A DNA stretch of 8,449 nucleotides from Glaciecola sp. UBA1851. GTDB taxonomy: Bacteria; Pseudomonadota; Gammaproteobacteria; Enterobacterales; Alteromonadaceae. The DNA is taken from contig DDIL01000094.1 of NCBI GenBank assembly GCA_002338515.1, positions 1 through 8,449 of the forward strand. Reading direction: 5' to 3'. A program made the position numbers and the translations under genes. The notes below the pieces were generated by a model that saw only the letters and a program-made list of their open reading frames with translations, ran no database searches and was not told the DNA's origin. Of this stretch, positions 7,307-8,449 are shown in pieces; position 1 is the stretch's first letter, and each line of letters starts with the position of its first letter.

Positions 7307-7335
7307 ACAATACTCGAAATGATTTAAACACTCAA
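7307..7335 (-). promoter_or_regulatory. Candidate promoter of the Phd-type gene
   Basis: On the minus strand TTGAGT (7335-7330) and TATTGT (7312-7307) are separated by 17 bp, each matching four of six consensus positions. The -10 ends 20 bases before the ATG. A direct repeat ATTCGTT (7335-7341 and 7348-7354, plus strand) adjoins it and could be an operator. An own promoter would suit an antitoxin gene inserted into another operon. The match is modest. Confidence 0.35.
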
Positions 7336-7383
7336 TTCGTTCGATCCATTCGTTAAATCTTACTTTGATTAACTATTCTAAGT

Positions 7384-8449
7384 TTAATCTTTTTCAAAGG
7401 TAACCTCTTTCGCCTTATCAATCGCTGCTTGTGGCTGTTGCTCTTTGTATAAAATACAATTTTGCATCACTAGCACATCCATTTCTGTTGCTAAAAAGCT
7501 TCTAATAGCGTCTTCAGGGCTGCGAACCGGTGGTTCACCTCTAACGTTGAATGATGTATTAATCACTACCCCTACGCCCGTTAGAGCTTTAAATTCACTA
7601 ACCAACTTATGAAATTTGGGGTTGGTTGATTTACTAATGGTTTGCACACGTGCTGAATAATCAACATGTGTAATGGCGGGTAAGGTACTTCTAATTTGCG
7701 CAAGTTGATTAAGCCCTTGCTGTTGCTCTACGTTATGGCGAATGTTTTTTTGCACACCCGCGGTTAGTAACATATAGGGGCTTTTTGTATCAATTTCGAA
7801 GAATTCAGTCACATCTTCTTCTAATACAGCAGGCGCAAAGGGTCGGAACGACTCGCGCTGCTTTATTTTCAAATTCATTTGAGTTTGCATACTTTGGCTG
7901 CGTGCATCGCCCAATATTGAGCGGTTACCCAATGCTCGGGGTCCAAATTCCATGCGGTCTTGAAACCAGCCTACTACTTTGTTTTGTGTAAGTAAGGTGG
8001 CAACTTGTGTGAATAGTTCGCTATCGTTCGCAAGCACGTAAGGTAAGGATTGTTGTTCACATGCTGCTGTAACTTGTTCGTTTGTGAATGCATCGCCTAA
8101 GTATGCGCCTTGCATAAAGTCTTTTGTGGGGTTAGGGGATCGCAACACCCCGTCATCCCCAACTTGATTGGGGATCTCCAAATGCGAACCATCGGCGGTT
8201 GATTCTGGAGGTTCCCGCCTGCGCGGGAATGACGTGTCTTGCGGGAATGACGGGTCTTGCGGGAATGACGTTTCGTCATCCCCAACTTGATTGGGGATCT
8301 CCAAATGCGAACCATCGGCGGTTGATTCTGGGGGTTCCCGCCTGCGCGGGAATGACGGTGCCTCCTCGTCATCCCCAACTTGATTGGGGATCTCCAAATG
8401 CGAACCATCGGCGGTTGATTCTGGGGGTTCCCGCCTGCGCGGGAATGAC
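7384..8449 (-). CDS. NodU/CmcH-type carbamoyltransferase, N-terminal part off the right edge, with an in-frame repeat insert
   Basis: Transfers a carbamoyl group from carbamoyl phosphate, via an ATP-dependent carbamoyl-adenylate, to a hydroxyl. Here the acceptor is probably a sugar of a surface polysaccharide. The full C-terminal domain is visible from MQGAYLGDAF (near 8115) to the stop at 7384, about 243 residues. Signature segments are VVGWFQDRMEFGPRALGNRSIL, RESFRPFAPAVLEED, ITHVDYSARVQT and VVINTSFNVRGEP. The N-terminal TsaD/Kae1-like half, with the metal and carbamoyl-phosphate site, is outside the window. From about 8150 to the edge the frame crosses an array of 84-bp palindromic repeats and stays open, giving peptide units such as SFPRRREPPESTADGSHLE. 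The frame is open to 8449, so either the gene is intact with a repeat-coded linker, or only a C-terminal fragment restarts at ATG 8115, which has no good ribosome site. Order with SxtJ and DUF5989 genes supports the family call. Confidence 0.9.
   Translation of the reverse strand, partial: SFPRRREPPESTADGSHLEIPNQVGDDEEAPSFPRRREPPESTADGSHLEIPNQVGDDETSFPQDPSFPQDTSFPRRREPPESTADGSHLEIPNQVGDDGVLRSPNPTKDFMQGAYLGDAFTNEQVTAACEQQSLPYVLANDSELFTQVATLLTQNKVVGWFQDRMEFGPRALGNRSILGDARSQSMQTQMNLKIKQRESFRPFAPAVLEEDVTEFFEIDTKSPYMLLTAGVQKNIRHNVEQQQGLNQLAQIRSTLPAITHVDYSARVQTISKSTNPKFHKLVSEFKALTGVGVVINTSFNVRGEPPVRSPEDAIRSFLATEMDVLVMQNCILYKEQQPQAAIDKAKEVTFEKD
8151..8449. repeat. Array of 84-bp palindromic repeat units
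   Basis: Three nearly identical units lie at 8151-8234, 8274-8357 and 8367-8449 (the last cut one base short by the edge). Each begins with CGTCATCCCC and ends with GGGAATGACG, so the ends are inverted copies. Each holds a left hairpin (TCCCCAA/TTGGGGA), a central AACC...GGTT stem and a right hairpin (TTCCCGC/GCGGGAA). Units differ at one visible base (GGAGG versus GGGGG). Linkers are 39 bp and 9 bp. The right hairpin resembles the widespread ATTCCC-N8-GGGAA type repeats. The units overlap the carbamoyltransferase frame, and the array may continue past the edge. Confidence 0.93.
8235..8270. repeat. Two tandem 18-bp half-copies of the right hairpin arm
   Basis: Between the first and second 84-bp units lie two tandem 18-bp copies (8235-8252 and 8253-8270), each ending GCGGGAATGACG and differing at one or two bases. 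They repeat the distal arm of the right hairpin without its partner arm. In the carbamoyltransferase frame they encode two SFPQD copies. Their 18-bp length keeps the frame, which points to local slippage or unequal exchange within the array. Confidence 0.85.

Noticed and set aside
7384..8115. HypF or TsaD assignment for the carbamoyltransferase
   Set aside because: HypF would show acylphosphatase and zinc-finger segments and TsaD lacks this C-terminal domain; MEFGPRALGNRSIL and NTSFNVRGEP fit the NodU/CmcH group.
8097..8408. Arginine-rich open frame with RHSRAGGN motifs on the minus strand
   Set aside because: It is the repeat read in another frame; such spurious proteins are common wherever this hairpin occurs, and it overlaps the well-supported carbamoyltransferase frame.
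8151..8449. Possible CRISPR array
   Set aside because: The units are 84 bp with several internal hairpins, linkers are 39 and 9 bp and partly built from the repeat itself, and there are no unique spacers or cas genes.
6327..8449. Saxitoxin-type biosynthetic cluster
   Set aside because: Only the carbamoyltransferase/SxtJ/DUF5989 trio is shared. No polyketide synthase, amidinotransferase or other sxt core gene is present, and the neighbours are sugar-nucleotide genes.

Overview
The window looks like part of the chromosome of a marine, moderately AT-rich gammaproteobacterium, most plausibly of the Alteromonadales. This is inferred from the protein styles (a GH31/GH13 glucan pair, E. coli-type gmd/fcl, palindromic REP-like repeats) and not from a marker gene. 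There are no rRNA or tRNA genes, no transposase and no CRISPR array. Three blocks can be told apart.

Block 1 (positions 1-3372, minus strand) is an alpha-glucan utilisation unit. It holds a GH31 alpha-glucosidase-type enzyme that runs off the left edge, preceded in transcription order by a GH13 alpha-amylase-family lipoprotein. Both carry export signals. Upstream of the amylase lies a good sigma70-like promoter, with a 14-bp LacI-family-style palindrome (3458-3471) next to it. This suggests control by a maltose-responsive LacI-type regulator. The amylase start is better placed at a TTG at 3339 than at the first possible GTG at 3372.

Block 2 (3540-6246, plus strand) begins with a ParD-like antitoxin-type gene that has no visible toxin partner. 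Then come gmd (GDP-mannose 4,6-dehydratase) and fcl (GDP-L-fucose synthase), which together convert GDP-mannose to GDP-L-fucose for a surface polysaccharide. A strong hairpin followed by a short T-run sits between gmd and fcl.

Block 3 (8449 down to 6327, minus strand) converges on fcl. It reads: a NodU/CmcH-type carbamoyltransferase (5' end off the right edge), an orphan Phd/YefM-type antitoxin, an SxtJ-type membrane protein, and a 50-residue DUF5989 (SxtK-like) membrane protein that overlaps sxtJ by one base. Carbamoyltransferase-SxtJ-DUF5989 is a recurrent trio in polysaccharide loci and also occurs as sxtIJK in saxitoxin clusters. Here it probably decorates the polysaccharide that uses the fucose made by block 2.

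The most unusual feature is an array of 84-bp palindromic repeats (8151-8449) inside the carbamoyltransferase reading frame. All three copies are in the same frame, every spacing is a multiple of three and there are no stops, so the element appears to be translated as a proline/arginine-rich insert just before the C-terminal domain. A rearranged copy of the same two hairpins fills the gap between the convergent fcl and DUF5989 genes.
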